From Alkalicella caledoniensis (GTDB lineage: Bacteria; Bacillota; Proteinivoracia; Proteinivoracales; Proteinivoracaceae): 64,000 bases of DNA. The position numbers and the translations under genes were made by a program. Numbering within the stretch: position 1 is the first letter of the stretch; the number at the start of each line of letters is the position of its first letter. The stretch spans positions 682,001-746,000 of the forward strand of contig NZ_CP058559.1 in the NCBI RefSeq assembly GCF_014467015.1, in the 5' to 3' direction. This document shows, one piece after another, positions 26,777 to 37,000 of this stretch. Under the pieces are notes generated by a model. The model was not told the origin of the DNA, searched no databases, and was given only the letters and a program-made list of their open reading frames with translations.

Positions 26777-27508
26777 TTACGCTGTTGTTCTTGTTTGCTC
26801 CTCAGCTGGTCTTATTAGTATCAAAGGTGTTTGCTGTTTCTCTTGTCCTGCTGGATTATCTAATATGATATTTTTTAAATGTATTGTTAGACCAGACAAT
26901 TCTTTATTAGTACCTAAAATCTCCACTCCAAGGTCATTGGCATCTACAATCATAGTGTTTATACCGTAGGTATCTTTTATGCTTTGGCATGCTTTTTCTG
27001 GGTTTGAAGGGGCTAGGGTACCCATATCAGAATAATACTCAAAACCTTCGTCGCCAAACCCATCAATATTTGCCACACCATTACCTAGAAATTCATAGAA
27101 AACACCTTTTTTCCCGATGATTTTTCCCAATACCGAAACTACAGCAGCCATTATTACTTTAAAAGGTCCAACTATGTCGATAACTGCTTGCATTTTATAT
27201 ACATTTCTTAGACCATAACAATGTTTATTTTTCACAACAAATTTTGATAAAAACTTAGCTAGAAAGCCAACTTTTAAATCCTTTTTATATATAACATCCC
27301 TCTGACAAAGGGCTACGATTTTCTCACTTATTGAGAGTATGTCTCCCTCCTTATAAATAGGAACAATATATTTCTCTATGATTTCGTGCAGGTTTTCCCC
27401 TTCCTTTACGAAGTGAGTCTTAATTGCATATCTGTTATATCTAGTTCCATCTACTGACCTTTCTACATGCTTTCCTTCATTTGCTTCCAAAGTAATATAG
27501 GGATTCAT
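26777..27508 (-). CDS. CofE-like (F420-0:gamma-glutamyl ligase family) protein
   Basis: 243 residues from ATG at 27508, behind AAAGGAGC. It has NRYAIKTHFVKEGENL, EGDILSISEKIVALCQ, GVANIDGFGDEG and MIVDANDLGVEILG, the pattern of the CofE family, which adds glutamate to coenzyme F420. No other F420 gene is in view and many Firmicutes carry such stand-alone relatives, so the substrate may differ. Monocistronic. Confidence 0.7.
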   Translation of the reverse strand: MNPYITLEANEGKHVERSVDGTRYNRYAIKTHFVKEGENLHEIIEKYIVPIYKEGDILSISEKIVALCQRDVIYKKDLKVGFLAKFLSKFVVKNKHCYGLRNVYKMQAVIDIVGPFKVIMAAVVSVLGKIIGKKGVFYEFLGNGVANIDGFGDEGFEYYSDMGTLAPSNPEKACQSIKDTYGINTMIVDANDLGVEILGTNKELSGLTIHLKNIILDNPAGQEKQQTPLILIRPAEEQTRTTA

Positions 27509-27671
27509 AAAAAGGCTCCTTTCAAATTTACAGTTCTTATGATGTATTATATTCATATGATATGAAATTATTATTATTAACTATAAATAATTAATAATTC
27601 TATTTTGTTACATCATATTAATTTTCATTTAACCTTTATTAATGATAGTTAAAAATCACCTATTCTTGGGC

Positions 27672-27698
27672 AAAAAAAAAAGTGCCATTTAGGCACTT
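27672..27698 (-). terminator. Terminator of the antiporter gene
   Basis: AAGTGCC/GGCACTT stem (27680-27686 with 27692-27698), 5-base loop, ten Ts on the minus strand. Confidence 0.9.
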
Positions 27699-27704
27699 GA
27701 TATA

Positions 27705-28880
27705 TCAGTCTAACAGTCGTTCTCCAAAGGTTTTAATACCTATGGCTCCTAGGGGGGCAGTTATTATTATAGCCATAACTGCTATGGCTAGGATTAGGTC
27801 ACCTGCAGGAACACCCATGGCAAGGGGTACACCACCTATAGCAGCTTGAACTGTTGCTTTTGGGCTATATGCAATGGCGCAAAAAATCTTTTCTTTTATG
27901 TTTAAGTGACTTTTGTAAAGGGCGATAAAAACACCTATACTCCTAGCCAGTAAGCCAGCAAGGATAATGGCTATACCTAAAAAACCAGCTTCTTTAGCTA
28001 AGTAAATATTAACTTCTGCTCCTACTAAGACAAATAAAAGTAGTTCTGCAAAAACCCAGATCTTATTTAGCTTCATTGAAAGTCTTTGACCCACCATAGG
28101 TTTTTTCTCCAAAATTACAAAGCCTATGGTCATAACTCCAAGCAATCCTGCAATCTCTATTTTATGTGCCATATTATGTTCTAAGGTTATTATTAGAAAA
28201 CTTAGAGCTAACATAAATAGTACTTTTTTAGTATCCCTAATGCTAAACCTTTTAAAAAACCACAAAAGAATATATGCTATTATAACTCCTATTAGTATTC
28301 CTAGGGCTATTGCAATAAATATATTAGATAATTGCTGTAACACTCTAAATTGCTTTCCTCCATATAAACCTACAAAGGATGAAAATATAGTTATTGCCAT
28401 TACGTCATCGATACTTGCTCCTGCTAAAATCAGTGTAGGAACACCATTTTTTTCACCTTTGCCTTGGGACATTATTTTTAGCATAGAGGGTACAACCACT
28501 GCTGGTGAAACTGCTGCTATGATAAATCCTAGCATCCCGGCTTCCACCCTATCTAATCCTAAAAGCAAACTTGATATAAATAACACAGAAAAACCTTCAA
28601 ATAGTGCTGGAACAAAACCCAAGAGTATAGCTGGTCTCCCTACTTTTTTCAAAGTATCTTTCTTTACTCCCAGGCCAGCCCTTAACAAAATTATTATTAA
28701 GGCCATCATACGTAAGTCAGAGGATATGGCTAAAATATTTGGGTGTAGGACATCTAAACCATATGGTCCCATTACAATGCCAATTAAAAGCATTCCTAAA
28801 AGACCTGGCAAACGCATTTTTTCCATAACTACATAAAATAAAGATCCGAAAATTATAATTATTGCTAAACTTGTGAGCAT
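27705..28880 (-). CDS. Cation:proton antiporter (CPA family)
   Basis: 391 residues, about twelve membrane helices, of the Na+/H+ exchanger (CPA) fold: RLPGLLGMLLIGIVMGPYGLD near the N-terminus, LRAGLGV, the helix AAVSPAVVVPSML and the discontinuous-helix segment GASIDDVMAITIFSSF with the paired Asp residues expected at the ion site. There is no C-terminal TrkA/RCK domain. It would exchange Na+ or K+ for protons and fits the sodium-based energetics seen nearby. Confidence 0.88.
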   Translation of the reverse strand: MLTSLAIIIIFGSLFYVVMEKMRLPGLLGMLLIGIVMGPYGLDVLHPNILAISSDLRMMALIIILLRAGLGVKKDTLKKVGRPAILLGFVPALFEGFSVLFISSLLLGLDRVEAGMLGFIIAAVSPAVVVPSMLKIMSQGKGEKNGVPTLILAGASIDDVMAITIFSSFVGLYGGKQFRVLQQLSNIFIAIALGILIGVIIAYILLWFFKRFSIRDTKKVLFMLALSFLIITLEHNMAHKIEIAGLLGVMTIGFVILEKKPMVGQRLSMKLNKIWVFAELLLFVLVGAEVNIYLAKEAGFLGIAIILAGLLARSIGVFIALYKSHLNIKEKIFCAIAYSPKATVQAAIGGVPLAMGVPAGDLILAIAVMAIIITAPLGAIGIKTFGERLLD

Positions 28881-28953
28881 TTTACACCTCCTTCTTAGTT
28901 ATTTCAAACATTACAAACACAGGGAAGCAAGCACACCCGCAGTTTGTACTCCC

Positions 28954-28992
28954 AAAAAACAATAGACTCCTACCCCAGTTTGGGGTAGGAGT
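28954..28992 (-). terminator. Terminator of the mutT unit
   Basis: Perfect 12-bp stem (28966-28977 with 28981-28992) with a 3-base loop, followed on the minus strand by CTATTG and T6. The T-run is offset, so strength is uncertain. Confidence 0.7.
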
Positions 28993-29070
28993 CATTAGCT
29001 TTTATAGCGATTTTAGTGAACTCCATCACTATATATTCCTTTTTCATTTATACTACATTATTTCCCTTAA

Positions 29071-29466
29071 CTAGTCAACGTCAATTGCAAATGTTTCTAG
29101 TTTTCTTATAAATGGAATATCTGCTGGTGCAAAAAGGTATTCTGCTAAACCTGCTACGGGGACCCAAATAATCTTTTGATGAAACTCATTTGTTGGCTGT
29201 CCGTCTACTACAGAACACAGATAACTTCTTAGGCGAATCTCTTTGTCAGGATATTTATGAATGTTCTCTGAAAAAAAGTCACCAACAATGATTTCTATGC
29301 CTAATTCTTCTAAAATCTCACGCCTCAGTGATTGCTCTGGAGTCTCACCTTCTTCTATCTTACCCCCTGGGAATTCCCACATGTTTTCTAAGGAATCACC
29401 TTCTGGCCTTTGGGCTATTAGTATTCTTCCTTCATGTATAATAATGGCTGCACATACCTCAATCAT
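29071..29466 (-). CDS. mutT: MutT-type NUDIX hydrolase (8-oxo-dGTP diphosphatase-like)
   Basis: 131 residues from ATG at 29466, behind GGGAG. The Nudix box reads GGKIEEGETPEQSLRREI plus LEELGIE, an exact GX5EX7REUXEEXGU match. AAIIIHEGRILIAQRPEG and WEFPGGK match MutT, which removes oxidised nucleotides. It follows the 77-codon gene by 10 bp. Confidence 0.9.
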   Translation of the reverse strand: MIEVCAAIIIHEGRILIAQRPEGDSLENMWEFPGGKIEEGETPEQSLRREILEELGIEIIVGDFFSENIHKYPDKEIRLRSYLCSVVDGQPTNEFHQKIIWVPVAGLAEYLFAPADIPFIRKLETFAIDVD

Positions 29467-29476
29467 TTTGATCTCC

Positions 29477-29710
29477 CTAAGTTGTTTTAATTGCTGTATA
29501 GTAATACTCCTGTTCATGCCCACCATGGGGCTGATAATCAAAACCAAATTTTTCTAGTTCTTTTACTATTCCTTCGGATTGAGTGGCATCTGCAGCTTCT
29601 AATCTTATAACTATCCTATCATTTAGTTTCATGTTTTGAAGTTGTTCCCTTAATCGGTATAAGTCATTGCGTGTAATTTCACTTCCACAGTTAAACGCAA
29701 ATTCTGCCAT
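29477..29710 (-). CDS. Small protein of unknown function upstream of mutT
   Basis: 77 residues, soluble, beginning MAEFAFNCGSEITRNDLY and ending HEQEYYYTAIKTT; predicted alpha/beta. The ATG is preceded by AAGGAGG and the gene is tightly linked to mutT, so it is probably real. No family recognised. Confidence 0.65.
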   Translation of the reverse strand: MAEFAFNCGSEITRNDLYRLREQLQNMKLNDRIVIRLEAADATQSEGIVKELEKFGFDYQPHGGHEQEYYYTAIKTT

Positions 29711-30094
29711 ATATTAACCTCCTTAGATTAGCTTTTATTTTATATAGTCTTTTTAGTATTTAACTAGTTTGATGTTTTTATTAAAACATTTTCACACTAA
29801 CCTCTAAATTTATATTGGTTTTCCAATTAAATCAAACTCCATTTATCCTTTCAAAAAAAAAAATGTAATAATTTTGTCATAAAAAGAAGGTTTTTAGCGA
29901 ATAGTGTCGAAATAATAAATAAAGAAATTTTCTTTACATTCACCCTAATATGTTAATTTTGATGTTTTCTTCACATGAACATGTATTAGGACGATGCCCT
30001 AGGAAAGGAGGTAATTTACTGAATGTAAAGAAGCATTTGTTAGTCAGTGAGCTGTTGCATTTATTATCTAATACTAAAAAGAGAGGTGCTAACA
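29711..30094. other. 384-bp intergenic region upstream of the NSS transporter
   Basis: AT-rich. It includes TGTCGAA at 29905-29911 (like a Spo0A box), a strong AAAGGAGGT at 30003-30011 followed by ATG-TAA at 30022-30027 (a start codon immediately followed by stop), and the real transporter ribosome site GAGAGGTG at 30081-30088. No known riboswitch fold was recognised. Confidence 0.5.
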
Positions 30095-31438
30095 ATGGAA
30101 AAACAAAGAGAGCAATGGGGATCTAGAATTGGTTTTATTTTTGCTGCAGCTGGTTCGGCAATTGGCTTAGGAAATATCTGGCGTTTCCCCACCGAGGTAG
30201 GTAGAAATGGTGGTGGAGCTTTTGTGCTATTATATTTATTGATTATTTTTGCCATAGGTATTCCTGTAATGATTTCCGAGTTGTCTGTAGGTAGAAAGGG
30301 ACAAAAAAATATCGTAGGCTCCTTCACATCTATAAAAAATACTCCTTTATGGCACGTGGTTGGTTTCATGGGAGTTTTAGCTGGGTTTATTATTCTAAGT
30401 TTTTATTCTGTAATTGCTGGATGGGGCGTTAGTTATATATTTAAATTTCTAAACGGAACCTTTACTGGTGGATTATCCGGCAGCGAAGTAGAAGCTGTTT
30501 TCGCTGGCCTTTCTGGTAACGCCATTCAACCTCTATTTTGGCATTTAGTCTTCATGGCTATGACAACCTACATTGTAGTTAAGGGTATTGGTAACGGAAT
30601 AGAAAAGTATAGCAAACTTTTAATGCCTGCACTTTTTGGTCTATTGTTTATCCTTGCAATACGTGCAGTTACTTTAGACGGAGCTATGGAAGGGGTTATC
30701 TGGTTTTTAAAGCCTGATTTTACGGAAATAGGTATCAAAACCATATTTGGTGCTTTGGGTCAAGTTTTCTTTAGTTTAAGTTTGGGTATGGGTGCCATCT
30801 TGACCTATGGTAGTTATTTAGGTAAAAAAGAAAATATCCCTTCAAACGCAATGCTAATTTCTTTTGCTGACCTTTCAATTGCAATATTGGCAGGACTAAT
30901 CATTATCCCAGCAGTATTTGCTTTCGGCCTGGAACCTAACGCTGGTCCAGCTTTAATCTTCATTACTTTACCTGCTGTATTCGGAGCAATGCCATTGGGC
31001 AACCTGTTTGGTGGCTTATTCTTTATACTATTAACCATAGCGGCCTTAACTTCCTCTATATCACTGTTGGAGGTAGTTGTTGCTTACTTTATTGATGAGT
31101 TGAAGTGGGATAGAAAAAAATCTGCTATACTAGCTGGTATTGCTATATTTGTATTAGGTATACCTTCCTCACTATCCCAAGGATTATGGAGTGGAATATC
31201 AATCTTCGGAATGGATTTCTTAGACCTAGCAGATAGTTTTACCGCTAAAATTCTATTACCTTTAGGTGGGTTAATGACAGTAATCTTCGTTGGATGGGTT
31301 TGGGGTGGAAAGAACGCCCTTGAGCATATTCGTCAAGAGGGTGTTAAGTTTAAGCTAGGTGGTATATGGATTAACCTAGTGAAGTACGTAATGCCATTTG
31401 TATTGCTTTATATTCTTATAAGTGGATTCCTAAATTAA
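30095..31438 (+). CDS. Neurotransmitter:sodium symporter (NSS/SLC6) family transporter
   Basis: 447 residues, about eleven to twelve helices. The N-terminus reads WGSRIGFIFAAAGSAIGLGNIWRFP, the TM1 Na+/substrate site of LeuT-like transporters, followed by GRNGGGAFVLLYLL. A LeuT-like Na+-coupled amino-acid importer is expected; the substrate is unknown. ATG at 30095 is set by AGAGAGGTG; an upstream in-frame start at 30047 has no site. It fits amino-acid fermentation by the neighbouring 2-oxoacid pathway. Confidence 0.93.
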   Translation: MEKQREQWGSRIGFIFAAAGSAIGLGNIWRFPTEVGRNGGGAFVLLYLLIIFAIGIPVMISELSVGRKGQKNIVGSFTSIKNTPLWHVVGFMGVLAGFIILSFYSVIAGWGVSYIFKFLNGTFTGGLSGSEVEAVFAGLSGNAIQPLFWHLVFMAMTTYIVVKGIGNGIEKYSKLLMPALFGLLFILAIRAVTLDGAMEGVIWFLKPDFTEIGIKTIFGALGQVFFSLSLGMGAILTYGSYLGKKENIPSNAMLISFADLSIAILAGLIIIPAVFAFGLEPNAGPALIFITLPAVFGAMPLGNLFGGLFFILLTIAALTSSISLLEVVVAYFIDELKWDRKKSAILAGIAIFVLGIPSSLSQGLWSGISIFGMDFLDLADSFTAKILLPLGGLMTVIFVGWVWGGKNALEHIRQEGVKFKLGGIWINLVKYVMPFVLLYILISGFLN

Positions 31439-31453
31439 GGTAATATTTAATCT

Positions 31454-31488
31454 AAATGCCCCATTTTATAAAAATGGGGCATTTTTTT
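31454..31488 (+). terminator. Terminator of the NSS transporter gene
   Basis: Perfect 14-bp stem (31454-31467 with 31471-31484) with a 3-base loop and T7. Confidence 0.92.
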
Positions 31489-31524
31489 ATTATTAATTTC
31501 CTTTAACTCTTTTGCTTAAATGAA

Positions 31525-32736
31525 TTATGCAATCAAAAGGGTAGCACTCCATATGCTTGCTTGTAAATACATTTGTAGTATTTCATCTAAATTAATACTA
31601 AGACCTTCACAATAGTGGTGAACTAATTCCCAGTCACCTACTTCGTATGCCAGTATAAGTCCATATAGATCTGATAATGGCCCTTTATCTCCAACATATG
31701 CATTTTTTATATCTGATGAAATAGGTAGGTGTTCCAATAACACATTCCATTGCACATTCATAAAGCCATCTAACATAGACATCAAACCCAATAAAAAGCA
31801 TTCTTTACTTCTATAATTAAGCTCGCATTTCAATGAAATTAATTCGGCAAATCTAGCCCTTGTAATTGACACTCTAGTGAGTTCTTGAGGTTTATCCTCA
31901 CCTATTTCCCTCAATGATATAATTGTTACCCAGTTTTTTATTTCGTCTATTCCAAGTAACGCTAGTGCGTGCTTAATAGACTTAATTTCAGAAACAAATG
32001 TGAAAGCAGCGGAATTTAAAAGTCTTAGAAGCTTGTATGATAAAGCAACATCTTTTTCAATAATGTTGGTGATTTTATCAAAAGTTGGGTTATCTTCGTT
32101 TATTTCATTTAAAAGTTGTAGAACAGACAGCCTATGTGGAGATATGTCTTTGTAAGTAATAACCTCCGGCTTACTAAAAAAATATCCCTGAAAGTAAGAA
32201 AAGCCATGATCAACAGCCCAGTTAAAGTCCTCCATGGTTTCAACTTTTTCTGCCAAGAACCTTATTTTTCCGTTGCGTGTGTTCTTTATTATATTAATGC
32301 ACTCATTTTTAGACGTATTAAATAAATCAATCTTTATTATATCTACATGATTTTTTATTAGTTCAAATTCCTCATAGTAAGTAAAGTCATCCATTGCTAC
32401 TGTATACCCTGATTCTTTAAGCTTGATTATGGCAGCGACTACATCATAATCAAGAGTTATGTTTTCCAAAACCTCAATTGCAATTAAGTCTTTTCTAAAT
32501 AGTAATGGCGTATTGTTTAATAATAAGTTTTTAGTAAAGTTTATAAATGCTTTTTTTCCTGAGGTTATTGTTTCTATGTTATTGATTAAAATACTGTTGT
32601 TTATAACATCGGATGTGGCAAAATCACCATCAATCATTCCACTATAGTTTTTATTGCTAAAACGATATAAGAGTTCATATGATACAACTTCCTTTAGTTT
32701 GTTAAAAATTGGTTGACGTGCCAAAAATACATCCAT
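31525..32736 (-). CDS. EAL-HDOD signalling protein (YuxH type)
   Basis: 403 residues from ATG at 32736 (AGAGGTG nine bases upstream). The N-terminal half is a degenerate EAL domain: YELLYRF replaces EAL, IAIEVLENI and AMDDFTYY (not DDFGTG), IIKIDLF, LAEKVET and YFQGYFFSKP are retained. The C-terminal half is an HDOD domain (LSYKLLRLLNSAAF, IKHALALLGIDEIKNW). Metal ligands are partly kept, but the altered DDFG loop makes cyclic-di-GMP hydrolysis doubtful; it may bind without cleaving. Confidence 0.88.
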   Translation of the reverse strand: MDVFLARQPIFNKLKEVVSYELLYRFSNKNYSGMIDGDFATSDVINNSILINNIETITSGKKAFINFTKNLLLNNTPLLFRKDLIAIEVLENITLDYDVVAAIIKLKESGYTVAMDDFTYYEEFELIKNHVDIIKIDLFNTSKNECINIIKNTRNGKIRFLAEKVETMEDFNWAVDHGFSYFQGYFFSKPEVITYKDISPHRLSVLQLLNEINEDNPTFDKITNIIEKDVALSYKLLRLLNSAAFTFVSEIKSIKHALALLGIDEIKNWVTIISLREIGEDKPQELTRVSITRARFAELISLKCELNYRSKECFLLGLMSMLDGFMNVQWNVLLEHLPISSDIKNAYVGDKGPLSDLYGLILAYEVGDWELVHHYCEGLSINLDEILQMYLQASIWSATLLIA

Positions 32737-32959
32737 TATGTCGTACACCTCTAATCATAATTTCTATTGTTGCATTATTCTACATTTATTTCCACAATCC
32801 CTCCATAAAAAATCAATAATAGTATTTTTTCTTATTTTCTCCCGTTCAACCTAGGGAAAAGTTTTAGTTTAATTAAAAAAAATATATACTAAAATGATTT
32901 TATCTAATGTATAATATTTATAGTACAGAAATAATTTACACATTAAAGGAGTAGTATAA

Positions 32960-33625
32960 ATGCTTAGAGATTTTAAAACACAAACTATATCTAAACTTCC
33001 TAATCTTTTTTTTGGTTTCTTTCTATGTAGCTTTGGTATCACAATGATGTACAAAGCCCGCGATTTAGGTTTAGGTCCTTGGGACGTTTTCCATACGGGG
33101 GTTATGAATTTTGTCCCTTTAACCTTTGGTCAGATTTCACAATTGGCTGGCTTTATTGTTATTTTGCTAAGTATGTTTCTAGGGATTATGCCTGGTTTAG
33201 GAACATTGCTTAACATGATTTTTGTGGGACTATTTATCGATTTAATAGATCACAGCCCATTACTTTTTACCCCGGGTACATTTTGGGGTAAACTAATAAT
33301 GTTGCAAACAGGAGTGTGGATTTTGAGTTTGGGGATATTCTTTTATTTAAAAAGTGGATTAGGTGCAGGACCTAGGGATGGATTAATGCTAGGTTTAGTA
33401 AGAAGACTTAATCTAAAGGTTGCTACTGTTAAAACAACAATAGAAGTCTTAATTCTAGTCCTAGGCGCTTTATTAGGTGGAAAAGTAGGATTAGGAACAG
33501 TTGTGGTCGCTTTGTCCATGGGCTACGCTATCCAAGTTGTTTTTAAAATTGGTAAATATGATGTTAAGACAGTAAACCATAGAACACTAAAAGATGAGTT
33601 TGTATTATTGAGAAAAACAGCTTAG
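32960..33625 (+). CDS. YczE/YyaS-type integral membrane protein
   Basis: 221 residues, five to six helices. The family pattern is clear: LGLGPWDVFHTGV in the first half and SGLGAGPRDGLMLGL in the second, an internal duplication. In Bacillus, YczE influences lipopeptide synthesis, but the molecular role is not established. GGAG precedes the ATG. The Sec-containing gene starts 44 bp downstream and is probably co-transcribed. Confidence 0.85.
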   Translation: MLRDFKTQTISKLPNLFFGFFLCSFGITMMYKARDLGLGPWDVFHTGVMNFVPLTFGQISQLAGFIVILLSMFLGIMPGLGTLLNMIFVGLFIDLIDHSPLLFTPGTFWGKLIMLQTGVWILSLGIFFYLKSGLGAGPRDGLMLGLVRRLNLKVATVKTTIEVLILVLGALLGGKVGLGTVVVALSMGYAIQVVFKIGKYDVKTVNHRTLKDEFVLLRKTA

Positions 33626-33669
33626 TAGAAGAGTTTATTAGGAAGCAAGAAATAAAAGGTGGTGAGGTT

Positions 33670-33957
33670 ATGTCAGATATTAAAATATCTTCTGAAGCCA
33701 AAGAGTATATAAAGCAAAAAGGGATAAATGCAATCTCAATAAATGTTGTTGTTTCAGGTTCATCTTGATGTGGTACAACGTATAGGTCTGAGGTTCAGAC
33801 TAAAGCACCGAAAAATACCACCAGCTACAATTTACACCAAGTTGATGGTATAGATGTTTATATTAACCGCAACGTACCCATTAAACCTGACAAAGGTTTG
33901 AGTGTTGTTTTGTCTGGTTTATGGATTATAAAAAAGTTAACAATAGATGACGAGTAG
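33670..33957 (+). CDS. HesB/IscA-like selenoprotein with in-frame UGA (Sec33)
   Basis: 95 residues if the UGA at 33766-33768 is read as selenocysteine. The sequence runs MSDIKISSEAKEYIKQ, then strand INVVVSGSS, then Sec-Cys, then GTTYRSEVQT, and ends KKLTIDDE. It is HesB-like but lacks the C-terminal CGC of IscA, as in the CC/Se-motif group where Cys-Cys homologues have Sec-Cys relatives. Codon structure, hydrophobic pattern and stop position are intact on both sides of UGA. A SECIS-type hairpin lies 14 bases after it. GGTGGTGAGG precedes the ATG. Role unknown; a redox or Fe-S/persulfide function is plausible. The alternative, a nonsense-mutated pseudogene, is disfavoured by the hairpin. Confidence 0.87.
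33781..33802 (+). promoter_or_regulatory. Bacterial SECIS element
   Basis: Immediately downstream of the UGA, GTCTGA (33786-33791) and TCAGAC (33795-33800) form a perfect 6-bp stem capped by GGT, extended by two outer pairs with one bulged G. A short helix with a GGU apical loop at this distance is what SelB recognises in bacterial mRNAs. Confidence 0.85.
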
Positions 33958-33999
33958 AAAACTACTTTTTCCACTGACTTAGAAATGAATTTCATAAAA

Positions 34000-34043
34000 A
34001 ATAACTAAAGCCGTCACTAGTCACAGTGATGGCTTTAGTTATT
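34000..34043. terminator. Bidirectional terminator between selenoprotein and glucan synthase genes
   Basis: A 19-base stem (34000-34018 with 34025-34043, one G-U pair), T-rich on both sides. The two genes converge here. Confidence 0.9.
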
Positions 34044-34088
34044 TTGCTTTGTATTTTTATCTTATATTCTTAAGGTGGCATGGCATAT

Positions 34089-37000
34089 TTATCCCATTAT
34101 AACCTCAACAACATGCTCCACACCATCATCTACCATGTTTATTTCTTTATCTACTTTTTCTCCATCCACATATATCTCATCAACGCCTTTGTTAATTCCT
34201 TTAGGATTTCTGATGGTTATCTGATATGGAGTATTACCATGAACGTAGCTAATGTGGTACTTGTTCCATTCTTTAGGTATACATGGGTTAAACATGAGTT
34301 TATCCCCATATGTTTTTAATCCTAGAATATGTTCAATACCAACACGGTACATCCATCCAGCTGCACCTGTATACCATGTCCAACCTCCTCTACCTACATG
34401 GGGAGATACCGCGTAGACATCCGCTGCTAAAACATATGGTTCAACTTTATAGGTGTTACTTTCTATTGGTGTACGGGAATGGTTTATTGGGTTTACCATA
34501 TTATATAGTTCCCAGGCTTTATCACCATCACCATACATGGCATAAGCATTGATTACCCAAATTGCTGCATGGGTATATTGCCCTCCATTTTCTCGAACAC
34601 CAGGAACATATCCCTTGATATAACCTGGTTTTTGGTCACTGTTGTCAAAGGGTGGTGTAAAAAGTTGTATCAAGCCTTGATCCCTTTTAACTAGATATTT
34701 TTCTACAGATTCCATGGCCTTATCAATTCTTTCTTTGTTCTTACCGCCGCCTGAAATTATTGACCAAGTCTGTCCTAGGGAGTCTATGATACACTCTGTG
34801 TTTTTAGATGAGCCCAGTGGACTACCATCATCATAAAATGCCCTTAAGTACCATTCACCATCCCAGGCATTTTTCTCTATGTTTTCAGCGATTTCTTCAG
34901 CAACTTTGATGTAACGAATTCCCCTTTCCTCGTCACCCATATGCTTAAGTATTGGCAGAAAGTCTTTAAGTATTTTGTGTATAAACCAGCCCAGCCAGAT
35001 ACTTTCTCCCTTCCCTTTGTTGCCCACTGTACTCATACCGTCATTCCAGTCTCCCGAACCCATAAGTGGTATGCCATTTTCACCAAATCTTAGTCCACGC
35101 TCAATGGCTCTGATGCAGTGTTCGTAAACAGTGGCCTTTTCAGTTGAAATCCTTGGTATGCCGTAACGTTCATCCTCTTTTCCCAGTGGTTCATCTTCTA
35201 AGAAATGGGTTTCTTCGTTAAGCAAATCGAAGTCCCCTGTATTTTTCACATAATCTGCTGTAACCAGTGGCAACCATAAAAGGTCATCGGAGAATCTAGT
35301 CCTGATTCCTTTATCCCCAGCACCAGGATGCCACCAGTGTTGAACATCACCTTCCACAAATTGATGCTCACAATGGAGAAGTATCTGCTTTCTTGTTGCC
35401 TCTGGTAGATTATAAACTACATTCATGGTGTCTTGTAGCTGATCCCTATAACCATAGGCTCCACCAGATTGATAAAAGGCAGATCTTGCCCATACCCTAC
35501 ACGCCAATGTCTGATATAAAAGCCAACCATTTAGCATATAGTCCATTGACTTGTCAGGTGTATCTACTTGTATCTTAGTAAGTACTTCCTTCCAAAACCT
35601 CTTCACTTGCTTTAGTTCTGTATTACAATTTGCCAGTGATTTATATTTAGGAAGAATATCTCCTAAATGCCCCTCTTCTTCTTTCACATGTCCCATTACA
35701 AATGAAATTTCTTTTTCAGCCAGTGGCTTTAGTTCTATATTCACTTGTAAGGCCACACATGGATCAAGCCCTCCTCCCACTTTGTTACTTAGTGACCTAT
35801 ACTTTAGAGCTTGGGGGTTATCCATTTCCTTTTCCCCTATAAATTCTCTTCTACTACCTGTGTAAGATAATACCCTTTCGGAAGTAGTAACATAGGTTGC
35901 ACGGTTAGGAAAATCGATGCTATAGGGGTTTCTAACTATCATTGCATCGGCCCCCTCTTCAAAAGAAGTTGAGATATAATTCTTTGTCATTTGCTCATTT
36001 ACACCCATGACAGGTCTCATATAGTAGGTAAGTGTAAGCTTCCTTGCTTCCTTAGAGTTGTTTTTCAGTTTTAGCAAGTTAACTTTAACACTGTCATTAC
36101 GAGGTACGAACATGGTTAATTCCTGGTGGATTCCGTAACTATCATGGGAAAAAATTGAATAACCCATACCATGTTTAACAGTGTAACTATTATTTTCTCT
36201 AATTGGTAGAGCTGTTGGTGTAAACAACTTTCCTGTTTCGTCATCCCGAATATATATAACTTCTTCTGGGGGATCTGATACGGGGTCATTAGACCAAGGG
36301 GTTAACTTATTTTCCCTACTGTTTTCTGCCCAAGTAAACCCTGCTCCACTTTCAGACACCTGAAATCCAAATTTCTCATTGGAAATTACATTTATCCATG
36401 GTGCTGGTGTCTTCTTACCTTCTTTAAGCCTTATAATATACTCTAGGCCATCATGGGAAAAACCTCCATAGCCATTATAAAACTCTGTGTTTAGTGGTTC
36501 ATCATAGCTCTGATAGCTTTCATCCTTTTGTTTAAATTCCATTGGCGGCTTCTCTTGTTCAATTATTGGTGATTCTATCTGCTTACTTAATGGCCCACCA
36601 TCAGCATGAATTATAATTTTAGCCACTGTGTAAAGAAGTGTTTTATCTTCTTGGGGTATCTGCCCTCCGTTTTTGATAAATACCCCACCTGGAACATCTA
36701 GTATGTGTTTTCCATGACTGGTTGCAATTATGTCATTTAGCATGCGTTGAAGGGGTTGCAGGTAGCTATTTTCGTCTTCATTTAGTACAACAAAATCAAC
36801 TTTTAGTCCCTTGGCAGACCAATATTCATGGGCCTTTAGTAGATTCTGAAATACGTCTATGTCCTCAGTCTTTTTTATGGAAAGTAGTACTATTGGCAAA
36901 TCACCGGAGATTCCATAGCTCCATAAGGCAGACTGATTTTTTTTGTTGTTACTTATTATGTCACGGTATTTCTCTTTGGTGGGACTTTGATAGATCAAAG

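Noticed and set aside
29711-30094. Riboswitch upstream of the NSS transporter
   Set aside because: No recognisable aptamer core (glycine, lysine or other) could be traced by eye.
33766-33768. Simple nonsense mutation (pseudogene) reading of the UGA
   Set aside because: UGA-Cys context, SECIS-type hairpin with GGT loop at the right distance and intact downstream frame favour selenocysteine.
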